Positions 14,301 through 26,806 of a stretch of DNA of 64,000 nt are shown here, piece by piece. Source of the DNA: Sipunculus nudus (Eukaryota; Annelida; Sipuncula; Golfingiida; Sipunculidae). Where the stretch lies: positions 51,397,370-51,461,369 of the forward strand of contig CM049307.1 of NCBI GenBank assembly GCA_026874595.1, read 5' to 3'. Position 1 is the stretch's first letter. Every line of letters begins with the position of its first letter. The position numbers and the translations under genes were made by a program. The notes under the pieces were generated by a model. That model did no database searches and had not been told where the DNA came from. It worked only from the letters and a program-made list of their open reading frames with translations.

Positions 14301-17300
14301 ATCACTCATATCTTGGCAGTGGTTGACATATCTGCCTAAAATTTTGCATGTTTATACATCTATGATGGCATTTCTCCATTTTTTGGCAGGTGGCACAACC
14401 TACAAACACATTTTGGCTGCCGACATCTATGCTGATATCTCAGGACTGGTTTGACATATCTCCCTAAAAATTTGCATATTTATAGATCTTACATAGCTCT
14501 TAATCGTACATAAAATTGGTGGCTCCACCTGCCACTACTTTTGCTCAGCGTCTTTCTGTTTGTCTGCTGTGTGATAAAATCACTTACAAGTAGTGGTTTG
14601 ACTTATCCGCCTAAAATTTTGCATTTGTATAACTTGGACAGCTCTCTGGATTTTGTGGTAGGTGGCGCAACCTACATACACATTTCAGCTGCAGACTTCC
14701 ATGCTAATATGCGACACACCGCACTCTATTTCCCCTTGCCACTCAACCCATGCATCACTTCACCCGTCCGACTGATTTCGGCAGACACATTTAGTTGCTT
14801 GTCAACTACCTGTATTCTAGTTTTAAAGAATATTGATCATTTGAACAACATAGTGCCACCTAGGTAAACCTTTCTTTCTGTGAGCTGAGGCTGAAAGGGG
14901 CCCTTCTAAGAGTCTGAACAACTGTAACCAATCACTCTGTTCCAAAATTAGGACTCAAGTATCCAAGGTTTAAAAGTATATCTGCTTATCACTGCAAATC
15001 TGAGATCAGTCTTTAATTATTTATTACTGTAGTGCTCTATAGCCAGAGCAGGCTTTGTTTTGGCCAATATGATGAGAGACTTGCTAACAAAATAAAAATT
15101 ACAAGAACAAATTACATATTACATGTATACATACTAAAGATTCATAGAAATATCACCAAGTCCAATATATACATGATTTGCATTGTTGAAAAGCTACCTG
15201 TTTAGAACTTCATACTGTGTTCAGAACCATGAGTACTCGACTGAGACTCGGTAAAGCCAACAGAGTACATTAGTACCCACTACTACCTATTTAACCCTCC
15301 TGTTATCCGTAATGGTATATTTTACTCCCAGATTTAAACCACTTTGTGGAAGTGCCACTTATGCATGCCTACAGCTGAAATGGTAATTTCAAGTTTACAA
15401 TTTTATTTCATTGGTATTTATTACCATGTTCTATTTAAAAAGAACATTACACCCCCTGAGTCTCTTGATTCTTCAAATGCAGCCTAGTATCATGGCTCAT
15501 GGGCATTGTGTATGATCTAGTGTAACTCCCAATGTGTTTATGCAAAGAAGAATTGATCTCACGAGTCTTTTCTGTTTTCAAGCATAAAATCTATAAATTT
15601 TGGATTTGTTCATTCCACACATGCATTTTGCATTTTGATCAGATATAGCAACAAAAGATAGGCCTTTGGTTTACTAACGACAAAGTAGAAGAAATGATTG
15701 GGCTAGTCAAGGAGGAGTGTTTATATTTTATACTGGCCCAACAGAGCAATGGAAAGTTTGCAATAAATATATGAAAGAAGACAACAATGAACCCAAAGAT
15801 TTTAAGTTATAATTATAATGTATTAAACAGTAAAGTTAAATGGAATTGCTAGAATTTAAATGACATAATGCAAATACAGATCTCTAATCAACTGAAAAGG
15901 CAATGAAAGTCTAGCACCCCCCCCCCCCCCATACAATAAAAAACTGAAGCATACACAGATGGACGGACAGAACGACAGACAGACAACTGACACTGGACCA
16001 TTGCTTTAACTCAGTTGACTTATAGTCAACTGAGTTAAACAGCTAGATATAGGGTAATCAGAATTAGCACAGGTAAATGCAAAAAACATATAATACAACT
16101 TACAGATTTTAGGAATTTTATCACTTCCTTCTTTCTTTTTCTTCCTCTGTGGGAAACACGTGCTTCTGCAATTTAACTGGACTCCTGATCTAGAGATTGC
16201 AGGTTTGAATCCTACTTAGGATGACTTCTTGTATTCATTGATATTTCATGTTAGTATAAATGGTATGATTGCAGGGATCATGATGTCTGGTAATATACAA
16301 GGGATTTAAATACATGAAAACAAACAACAAATTTCTTTAATTTTAACGTTCCAAAATGTAGACAAGATGCTGAACACTGTCAAAAGTAGGCCTACTGTGC
16401 AGCAGTTTCATGTGCTGTCCGCTAGATAAATCAAATTTCGAGTGAATACACAAGAGCCACAACTTGGTGCGGGGCGGGGGGGAGTGGTCCTAAATCTATT
16501 GATGTGTTCACCACTTTTAAACAAATACTTGTGCACCATATAAAGTAGCAAATTAGGAAATGTAATATATATATATTTTTTAACAATGTGCTCACATGTT
16601 GTGAACACATTTCAAGTACTCATATGAACCATATTTAAATATAAATCACGATAATTAAATACTGAGCCTACCTTTCAACCGCATCTCAATCGCAGATTGC
16701 ACGGCTCCGGCAAATTTCGTTCTTGCCCACTGACACACAGTATCGATGGTTGAATCAGACGTAATTTCGGTTTCTTCCATGACTTTGTGAGGCAGCAGAA
16801 CATTAAAAAACAGTTGCAGCGTTCCGTCAGAACATTTTTTTCCTTCCGAGACTTCTCCCGCCCGTTATGGAAAAGGACAAATATAACGCCCGTTGTGACT
16901 TATGTCGCACCAGAATACGCTTGTAAAACACGTTTGAGACGTGTGTACTTCTTGTAAACACGTTTCTGGTGTTTCGATCACGGAAAATTTGCATGAGCTG
17001 AGTTCCAGGTGTTTTGAAACATGTCTATTTGTCAAACGTGTTTCTATATGAAACACCACCATGGATTTTAAAACACTTACGAAACGGCACTTTTTAGAGT
17101 GTACAATTATATATATCTCTGAAAAGAACCAAAACAATTGTCAGGATCCTGCAAGATAACACAGAAATATAAAATGAAGTAATCAAATTGAATTTTTGTG
17201 TCATTTACTAATACAGCTGATGGGTGGCCTCTTTATGTTACCTGTAAACATAAATCGAATATAAGTTAAGGAACTGAGTTTGCCACTCGGGTAACTGTGG

Positions 17301-20300
17301 TCACACGAATGTAACTTGATTAGGTAAAACATGTTATCAATTTACGATAGACCGATTTACGACATGTTACGTAAAATGGCACTTCCGTCTTTCCGTCTTG
17401 CACAACACTTTTCATCTTGCAGCAGTGTTGTGTTATTTTAGATCCTGTATATTCGATGGTTTTCTATGGCTCTCAGGGAATGTGATCATTGGATAATCGA
17501 CGTAATAAGCGCTCCTTCCGTAATAAGCGCCCCCCCCCCCCCCCCCGGATATGGGAGATCGCTTTATGAAACTAAAGGATGAGCCATCCTAATCTAACTT
17601 TTCTCCCTAGCCAATATAACACAGGACAACGTAATGCTTTCATTTCTCCCCGCCAAGCTTAAAAGTTACCACCAGTTTTTATTCAATCTCCGTTAAGCTT
17701 TATCATCTAATATAATAATAATATTAGTTACACATAACAGAATCAGTGGTCAAGTGTATCATAGATAACACTGAATGACGGTGTCCGTGAAGGCAGACCC
17801 TTCAGGTGGCCATGCTGATCGGGTGGCCTGAATTCAGGTACGTATGTGGATGTATTACGCAATGAAATATATATTACTTACCGTATTTGCTCGTGTACAG
17901 GACGATAAATTTTATCCTAAAATATTGGCAAAAAAGAGCGGCCGTCTTATACACTGGAACAAGTTTCTCAGCGTCCTCAGGGCCGCCAAGGATAATTTAC
18001 GGCAATTTGAATTATTACGTCGGCCGAACTTGATGCCGTGAATATCAGTGATCATGTCCGTATGGTGGTAATATACACTCAACAAAGAACATTACAATGC
18101 TTTGTTTTTGTTTGAATTTATCGTTTATACATCAGATTTCCATGTGCACATAGTTAAATAATTGGTAAGAAAACGTTTGCCCTTGCCGCATTGGCACAGG
18201 GATTTTAACTGAATCAATATATGAAAGCCCTTCTGACAGTAGAGCCAGTGAATTTACGCGACCACGGACGGAATTGCGGAATTGACGGACCAATCCAATC
18301 CTGATAATATATAAGTTTTAATGTATTTTTTGCCAAAAAATATCTTGGCAATTCACTTGAAACATGTACACAGTGATATAATTGTCGATGCCGCTGACAG
18401 CGTGCAGGGCTTACCCGTGTACTCAAGATCCCAGTGCCCTGGGTTAATCTGTGTGTATACAGCGCTCGCCCAAGGTATGCTGGGAACTTGCCTAACCAAG
18501 TGCCATCCAGTAGCAGGTAATATGCATGTTAAAACAAGGATGATTTTTTCATATGGTGCCGTATTTGCCGTATTAGCTATCAGCTGGCTTGCACACTGAC
18601 ATACACGGAGACTCGCTCATGGCACCTTAATTACAAGACAACCATTAGCGCATTATAATTATAAATATGAAGCGGCCTTTCCTCAGGTGAAAATGTTTGT
18701 CAAGCTTGTATTATTGGACTACGTCGAGAAATGAATGTATTATAACGAGTCAACAAAGTTCAAGAAAGGGACCGTGTTTCCGCGGGATATAAATATGACA
18801 AATTTCCTAACAATTTTAAAACAAAACCCCGGATTTGGTTCGTATACGCACTAAAGTAAATATAATACGCTGGAGTCTGAGGGCCGGTATTTCAGTTTTT
18901 TTTAAACTTTTGCATGTAATATCAAGCACAATGAAAGACAAAAAAGACAATTATTGTCGATGCCATTCCATGTCATTAATCGGCTCAGCTGTCAAAGGTA
19001 TTTGGGCAAGGTGACTGACATAATCGGGGTACCGATGTCCCGTATTATTTTTCTTCATCATTCAAATAAATACTGTTTTATATATTTTTATATGAACATT
19101 TTATATATTCTGCTACCTTATTAGGCGTTGACTTTTATAAAAGCGTTCATTTATTACCATCCTTATTTTTCCTCTTCACCTGCAAAGGAAATCTCGAACT
19201 GTAGTCATTCAGACAATTCTCTCATGCAACACAAAATAAAGTCGTCTGCAAATCGGTATCACCTGGATTACACAACCATTCTTAAATGATCATTGTTTTT
19301 TTTTTCTGAATTGTCCTGAATGTGCTGTGAAGTCAAACACGTGTACACAAGCTGCAGTGTTAAATTGGAGGATCGTAATGCACTTCGGAAGTTGGCAGAT
19401 GTTGGAGGGGCGCTTATTAGGGTATAAAATAATTGGAAAAATTTAATTTTGAGAGCGCCCGGGGCGCTTATTACGTCACATACGGTATAGGCATTTGTTT
19501 GAAAATAAAATGAAGTCTAACGTAAATCTTGTTCTTACTAAATAAGCTCGAAGTCAGCTGTCACTTATTTCCGAGAAACATTGGTGTATAACTGGTGTTA
19601 TTTCACGATAAAATTAGAGGGGAAATCAGACAGGGGAAAAACTAAAACCAGGTCATTAGGTCCGAAACTTTTCCATATCTTGAGTAAAGTCTTCCAGGCT
19701 TGGAGAGATTCTGTTCCTTATGTTTCCAATGGTCTAGCTGCTCGTATTCAAAGGACCCCACTTCCTATGTTGGTTATTTACAATTCTTCACTTGATGCGT
19801 CTACAGCCGTTACCCGCTGAGGGAACGGAAAGGAAAAGGCATCTAATGGAGGATGGTCGACGGGTGCCCTCTTTCAGGAAGTATATCTAGTTTGAATGAA
19901 AGCTGAGTGGGCCCCCTGGCTAACCAGTGACCCCTAGCTCACGTGGGGACCTTGCTCACACTCGCAGATGACCTTGCAGATTAACCTCTCTTTACCCGCC
20001 ACCTTTCATTTTCAGGACTGCGAGATGTACTACGACCTGCCGTATCACTCATGATTTACTGTCCATAAAGGTCTAAAAGGGTTCTTGCAGATTTATTTGA
20101 AGTCTAGAATCCTAATGCTACATCTTATTACTATGGGTCTATATTAAAACATTTTTTTTTTCTTTAAGTGTAGACGTTTAAATGGGTTATCAGGCCTGAA
20201 AAAGAAGGATGCGTTATTCACACATATATGAAGAGGATATGTGGCCTGTAAGCATTTGAAGTGAGAATACAATTGCATAATGTAAGATTTTCATGTAAAT

Positions 20301-22685
20301 TTTTGTAGATATATATGAATTAAGATATATGAATTAATTCAAATGTGTGGGAAAGTGTAGTTAGCTAACACAGACTTTAAAACATGAAGATGTATTGGCA
20401 TGAAAATTATCTAAGTTTTCATCATAGGAAAGTTACACAATAAAGAAAAGTACAAAATATTCATTGCATGGCATGTGCCACTCAACCTAAAACCGTCTAT
20501 ATTCATTGCATGGCATGTGCCACTCAACCTAAAACCGTCTCTATTATTAAGTTACATATGTCAACAATAATTATAAAGGGAAGACGCATTTTGAATGACA
20601 TGGCTTACATCCGCCGGCAACAGTATGCGATTTCATACTGGCAACCGTATTGCTGGATTTCAGTGCACTCAAGCAAGTTGATACAGGCGTGCTTGGTAGA
20701 TAAAAACAGGACTGTTACCGCAGGGTCCTGCCTTGAAACAAACAATGGTTCATTTTAAACCGGCTCAAACGAAAGCGATTTATCAGGTCGAAAGTACATT
20801 TGAACCATTTTTTTCAGTGTGTATTTTAACTTATCTTTGTTAACGACGGTTACATTGCAGCACCCACCCCCAGTCAGAATATGCATAGGATAGGATGTCA
20901 AGCAAATTAAAACGTAACAGCCTTTTGAGCAGTAACATTTTTAAGTCGTGCCCTAGTCGTGGCATTCAACTTAAAAAAAACGAGCCGTTACATTAAATAT
21001 ATTTATGATTAGAGAAGACGCCCTGAATCAGAAGCGGATCCAGGATTTATGAAAAAGAGGGATCAACCCAGACGGTGTAATGACATAACCTAAACATGAT
21101 CCGAGCACCGCAAATACTGGTCTGAAAGCCTTAAAAAGGTGGCGTTGACAGGAAAAGTTGGTCCAAACCCCCTGGATCCCTCCTCTTAATACGCTTCTAT
21201 GAAGTCATCAGAAAGTTTAAGAAGAGTTTGAGTAACCTTATAGAAGAGTTCCGTAACCATTGGCATATCGAAATTAAAAAGTTATTTGGGTGCATAGCCC
21301 GTTTTTCTCCTTTGGTAATACACCTTACAAAAAGCTCATTACTGAGAAGAAGAATTCTCTGCCCTCAAAAGCCTCCGCACCTTTTTTTACATGCAAGAGC
21401 AGCTTCGAGAAAGAACGCATTAAATATTGATTTTTTTTTTTTGGTGATTAGAGTAGAACTTTCTAAGCTTGAGTTTACATTAAGTTAATGGTTTTATTCA
21501 ATTAACTAAGTAGTGTTCAACGCTGTTTGTATATTTTCTTTCTCTTGACCACACATTTTTGTCCGTTATTATGCTAAAATAGATTTAATATGCGGCATTA
21601 AAATACTTTCTATTTCTGTTTTACAAAGATATTTTTTCAAAGAAAAATTCATTTTATGATTTAAAAGATCCGAAGATCTGTACTATGACCTGTACATCTC
21701 CATTGCAATATTTGCTTCAATAGACATGGAATATAACTGAAATATAATGCTTGGGAATCTTTGCTCTTTTTCGATCTCTGGGCGGTATTATGAAGGTTCG
21801 TGTTTCTTTGTAAATTTCTCAGAAGGTTCCTTTTATCTCCGTTGAATTAATTGTCCACCAGGGATTCCAGTTTCCAGCTGGCATTCTTCATCATATATAG
21901 TCCCTGCATGGCACGGGTACCTCTATTAGAAAATATCTATTTATACCCCATCGTATTGTCTTCTAGGATTAAGGATTGTCGGAGCTCCCACTAAGACACT
22001 AAATGAAAGGATATACTGTAGACAGTATCCTTTGTTTTGTGGGGTAGCTCCCAGCAACGGGTTCCTTTTCTGAAACATCAATCTTTTACAGATATTTTAA
22101 GCCCCCACAGCGAATCTAGAATTACTTCTGGACTAAATAACACAATCAATGGCCGACGGGACCCAAGAACCTGCAAAATATGGAAGCTTGTATTATAATA
22201 CCTCTATAATAGAAGGTTATTTTTAAATAATCTTTTTGTTTAATTATGGGAATGAAAGCTTGTATAACACTCCTCCCCAAGTCTACATACAGAAAGCCAA
22301 GTCGTTTCCGAAATATTCGTTTTCTTCAAGGGATCAGACGTCATTGGCTAGATTCATGTTTTAGCACTTCGTAGCTTGTTTAAGTCTTAATCAGCTTTAT
22401 AGAAAAAAAAGCGTTAAATATTTTATGATTGTATGAATTCATGCTATGAAGAGTGTGTGTTCAAAACAAGGCAGAAATGAATCTTTACTTCAGCTTTAAG
22501 ATTCCTATTCATTCTGTGCAAAATAAGGTTACGAAAAGCCTGAACACAACAACGATTTATGCATATCTTCGCTCTAGCTTCTAGATCTTCCCGGGGTTTT
22601 AATTGCGCTACATGTTAGAGCACGGGGTAATTACTGACACAAATTTCCGAATGGAAGGTCCAAATGGATCAAAGGCAATCCAAAC

Positions 22686-22753
<68 letters not shown>

Positions 22754-25700
22754 TTGTGTGTTGTCACATAAGCAATTAAATCAGTGAAATATACAAGAAC
22801 CCTTCAGTTTGAAATTCTATCTAAAATATTTCTTTATTTCAGTGGAAATAATTCAGTCATCACGATGTAAATATTGCTACGAGACTGATACTATTGATCA
22901 ATATTGTTTAAATATTTTGTAGTATATTTAAGTCCTAGTAACGAAATATATTTCTTTGTTATTTTCGAATACTCAGATAAGTTCCTGCAGGACAATATGT
23001 ACAAGATAAAAACTGATATTTCCTTTAAAACTGTAAATTAATTAAAAAAATATATCAATTGAGAATAAAGTTCTATTTATTGCTCTTTATTTGAATTTGA
23101 ATGAGAATGCTTCTGTCAAGTATTTATTTTCAAATAAAATGTTTAAAAAAGTAGGCTTTTTCACTATATATGAAAAATCTGATATGTGATAGAGCATACA
23201 TCGAGAAACATTTACCATATTATGGCGCTGTTATTTTCACATAAGAAAACAGTGGTTGTGTAGTTCCCGCTCACTTAGTATATGCATGATATCAACCACA
23301 CCCTGTTGGCACGGCTTCAACGTGCACTTAGCCCATATTAGAAGGATTAAGTGTCAGTTATCTGTAGACAGGTTTTCCTTTGATGTAATGGATACTTATT
23401 TTATCATCTTTTTCTCAGTACTAATCAAACTCGTATGCAAGATATAAGATCAGATTTTTTATAAAAGTTTTCATGTTATTAGCAATTTATGTCAAATCAT
23501 ACTTTTTAGCATTGATGATTTTATTTTCACGGCATATATACATCAGAATATACTTTTAGAAATCGGAAATTTGAAAGGATTTGGTCAAAAACAGTCGCTT
23601 TTATTCAACTTTTCCGACACCAGGTCAAGTATCGTTTACATCAAGTCAACCTAGCACGGTGGTGTGCAGCGAGTGTTGAGGACCTCACCTAGTCACCTGT
23701 TATGTAACTTGCTTCAGTCCACAATGCTGGACCCCCTTTGTCAGCATAGCTAGGCTACCCCTCCCGTCCCCATCCCTATCCATGGAGAGGCTGCATAAAA
23801 AATATGAATGTTATAATTTTCTATGTTAATTCTTCTTTTAATACTTTTTCTTTTGCTTATATTGGTGTTTGTTTTGTATAACAAGGAGTTAATTTGAGTA
23901 CACATTGAATTATCCGTGTTACATTTGCATTAAAAGTGTGGATGTGCTTGCTGAGAGGAACTCCTTGCGTCAAAAAAGTAAGAAAGTATGCTTTATTTTT
24001 TTACAGATTTTTATTCTTGTTAATAGAATTAAGTATGTGCATAAAGCTAAAAACCAAAAATAACTTTTTATCGTAAAGGTGATCTAAGTGATAAGATAGA
24101 AGATGCCAATTTTAGTGTTTTTTTTTTAAATAATAAAATGAAAATTTTATAATTACTAAAAAATAGTTGAATATATGTATATGCATAATCTGACATGACC
24201 GCATAATAATGATGTAGCTTATAATTCTAAATTTTCTTATATTTGCAGAATTTTTGTTTGTATTGCAAATTTATCATATTTGTAAAATTGAAAAATTGAT
24301 TATGATGAAATGTGTTCATTAAATAAATCGTTAATCTCCTGCCAAAATGGACATGCTGAAAAAAGAGTTTACTGTAAACGTAAAACCTTGATTTCCCTGC
24401 CTCAGGGGAAAGTTAAATACAGTTATCATTTCTTTCTGCCCACTTGTGTCTAACTGTAAATATTTCATCTGCAACACAGTATCTCTAAAACCTATACTTT
24501 TTTTGCCATAGTGTTCGAGGCAAAGTATTAGCTTGGCAGTCATATAATTAGTACTTGATCATCACCAAATAGCAGGATAAATTTCTCGTAGGTCTGCATA
24601 TTCTAATATACAAAAACAATAACCATGGAATAAGGTATATTCTGTATTTGCTGAAATTTTGCAAAATTCAGCTGAGTGCTTATTTATTAATCTTGTACAG
24701 CTGATATTTCTGTTCAAACAATAGCATTGTGTCAAATAATGACCTAAGCAGCGTTATGAAATATCGTACCCTTGTAGGAATATCGTATTTCTGTACACCG
24801 AAGCGTCATGTTATTAAAGATCTTACTCCCTGGCTCAATTAATTCACCCGCCGGTTGTATGTCCCACGTGACCCACTGTGAAACTGCTAATAAAACAGCA
24901 GGGCGAGCTGTAGCGTCATATAGACTCTCTGGCATTACGACTAATTACTGGCGCCAGAGTGTCTTTAAGGCTGTATCTCACTGGGCTGCGACAGTTTGCG
25001 ACAAGTTGGGACAACAGTTGCGAGAAAGTACGCGAATTAGCAACAATTTTTACGTGCAATCACACTTACGACACATTTACGACATGTTGCACCAATGTCA
25101 TTAACTGGAGTTTGTATACCTGTCGAGCGAATGTTGTTCGATGATCTACAGACATTTGCACAATATTTGTATAATATTCGCACAACATACACAAGAAACA
25201 ATTGCGATTTTACTACACTTCCGAGTCCCATGCGACAGATAACCATTTTGATCTCCAATCATTCGCAATGTAGTTCCATAGGTCGCGAACCTCGTCGCAA
25301 CGTTATCTCGCAGTTCTCGCAGCTACTGACTTGCGGAAACTTTTTTTGGGACGGTTTGAAGACGGGTTCGAGACAACAGCGATGTCTCCACGAGATATTT
25401 TGAGAGATATTTTATGGTGCGAATATGCGAATTTTTTTTAACATGTTCAAATTTCTGCGACAAGGAAGCGACAGTTTGCGAAACACGAGAAGAAATTGTG
25501 AACCGCCGCGAATGTTTCAAGACTCTTTTGCGAATACCGTTCGCAATTTGTCGCAAGCTGTCGCAGCCCAGTGAGATACAGGCGTTACATCTAAGTCTGA
25601 GAAACGCATTTTAAGGCCTTATGAAATGCAAATATTTTCGTAATTAATACAATTACAGGTACACTGTCAATCAACATAAACCAGACCAATCGTTAGCATT

Positions 25701-26368
25701 TTTTGTGTACTTTCTAATAACAAAACAGGTGCGAGAAAAGTTCCGTTTTATTCAAGCATATTGGGAAACCCCAAGGCATTATTGATGAATTTATGATCGC
25801 ATGAACACAGGCATGGCTAGCACGGTATAACACGTAGGCATCTTTCAGGTGATACAGGAAATAACCCGTGTCCATGGAGACGGTTTTTCAGTGTTGGTTT
25901 GTGAGCAGACATGTATTCTATTGTGTTAATTCATCATTCTTAGCATAATATTGAGATTATAGACCGTTTATCGCAATTTGAATGCAACCTGACGCAAGAC
26001 CACTGCGATACAATCCTCGATATTACTAGTATCAAGACCCGAGTAGGCCTACCTGCCCTATTATCCGAGTGCCTACATAGACGGGTTGTCATGGCTAGAC
26101 GAGCTGGCACCTGTTACATCGCCGGGGAACGGCGGTCTTACATCTCAAACGCCTGAAGTCACCAGCATCGGACAACCTTTTGGAAAGTGTTACAGTGAGG
26201 TGCCCCTTGGAAAATTACTTACAGTTATAATTTCACTATAGGTTAAATTATTCAATGTTCACTCTAAAAACCTACAACCAAGGACGTTTATCTGGAGCGT
26301 ATTAACAGGATTGAGGGCGGGGAGGAGGCCGGAATATTTGGCAAAGACAACTGATACATATATATATT

Positions 26369-26409
<41 letters not shown>

Positions 26410-26729
26410 ATTACACCTTTAATATTTTAATTCCAATTAGTAATATCAGTTGTACGACATGAATAAGTAAAAGAAATCATATTTGCAAACCAGTATGACA
26501 TGTAGAATGATCAATAAACAATTATTATTGCATGTACAATGCTTTATATTGAAATACGTACCAAATCGGCAGATACTACTGATAGGAATTTCATGATTGT
26601 GTTTAAGAAAATGTAATTATAAGTTAATTATTGAGTTAACTATGAAAAATGATACTTAAAACTGGTTTGGAATTAACTCCATTCGTAACATGATACTTTA
26701 TTTTCTAAAACATTAAACTTATTTACAAC

Positions 26730-26806
<77 letters not shown>

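Larger units (their letters stand above)
9316..17101. mobile_element. Putative large CACTA-like (En/Spm-like) DNA element, 7.8 kb
   Basis: The left end reads CACTGTAAAAGC. The right end, on the minus strand, reads CACTCTAAAAAG. Both are flanked by TA (9314-9315 and 17102-17103). Inside each end is a dense set of subterminal motifs around AAACATGT, AAACRYGTTT and GAAACACC (9340-9780 on the left, 16915-17095 on the right), a layout known from CACTA elements. No (TA)n tract occurs inside, unlike the flanks. It encloses the four-exon gene described separately, but I see no recognisable transposase, so it is probably non-autonomous. TIRs are short and imperfect, so the superfamily call is inference. 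Confidence 0.5.

Noticed and set aside
13874-14867. Several 80-110-codon frames around 14 kb
   Set aside because: They arise from the 277-bp tandem array, each unit giving a similar frame; frames differ between units.
24808-25614. Cluster of overlapping frames on both strands
   Set aside because: The block is the MITE with inverted ends plus its host repeat. Overlap on both strands reflects inverted TCGCAA/TTGCGA content, not genes.
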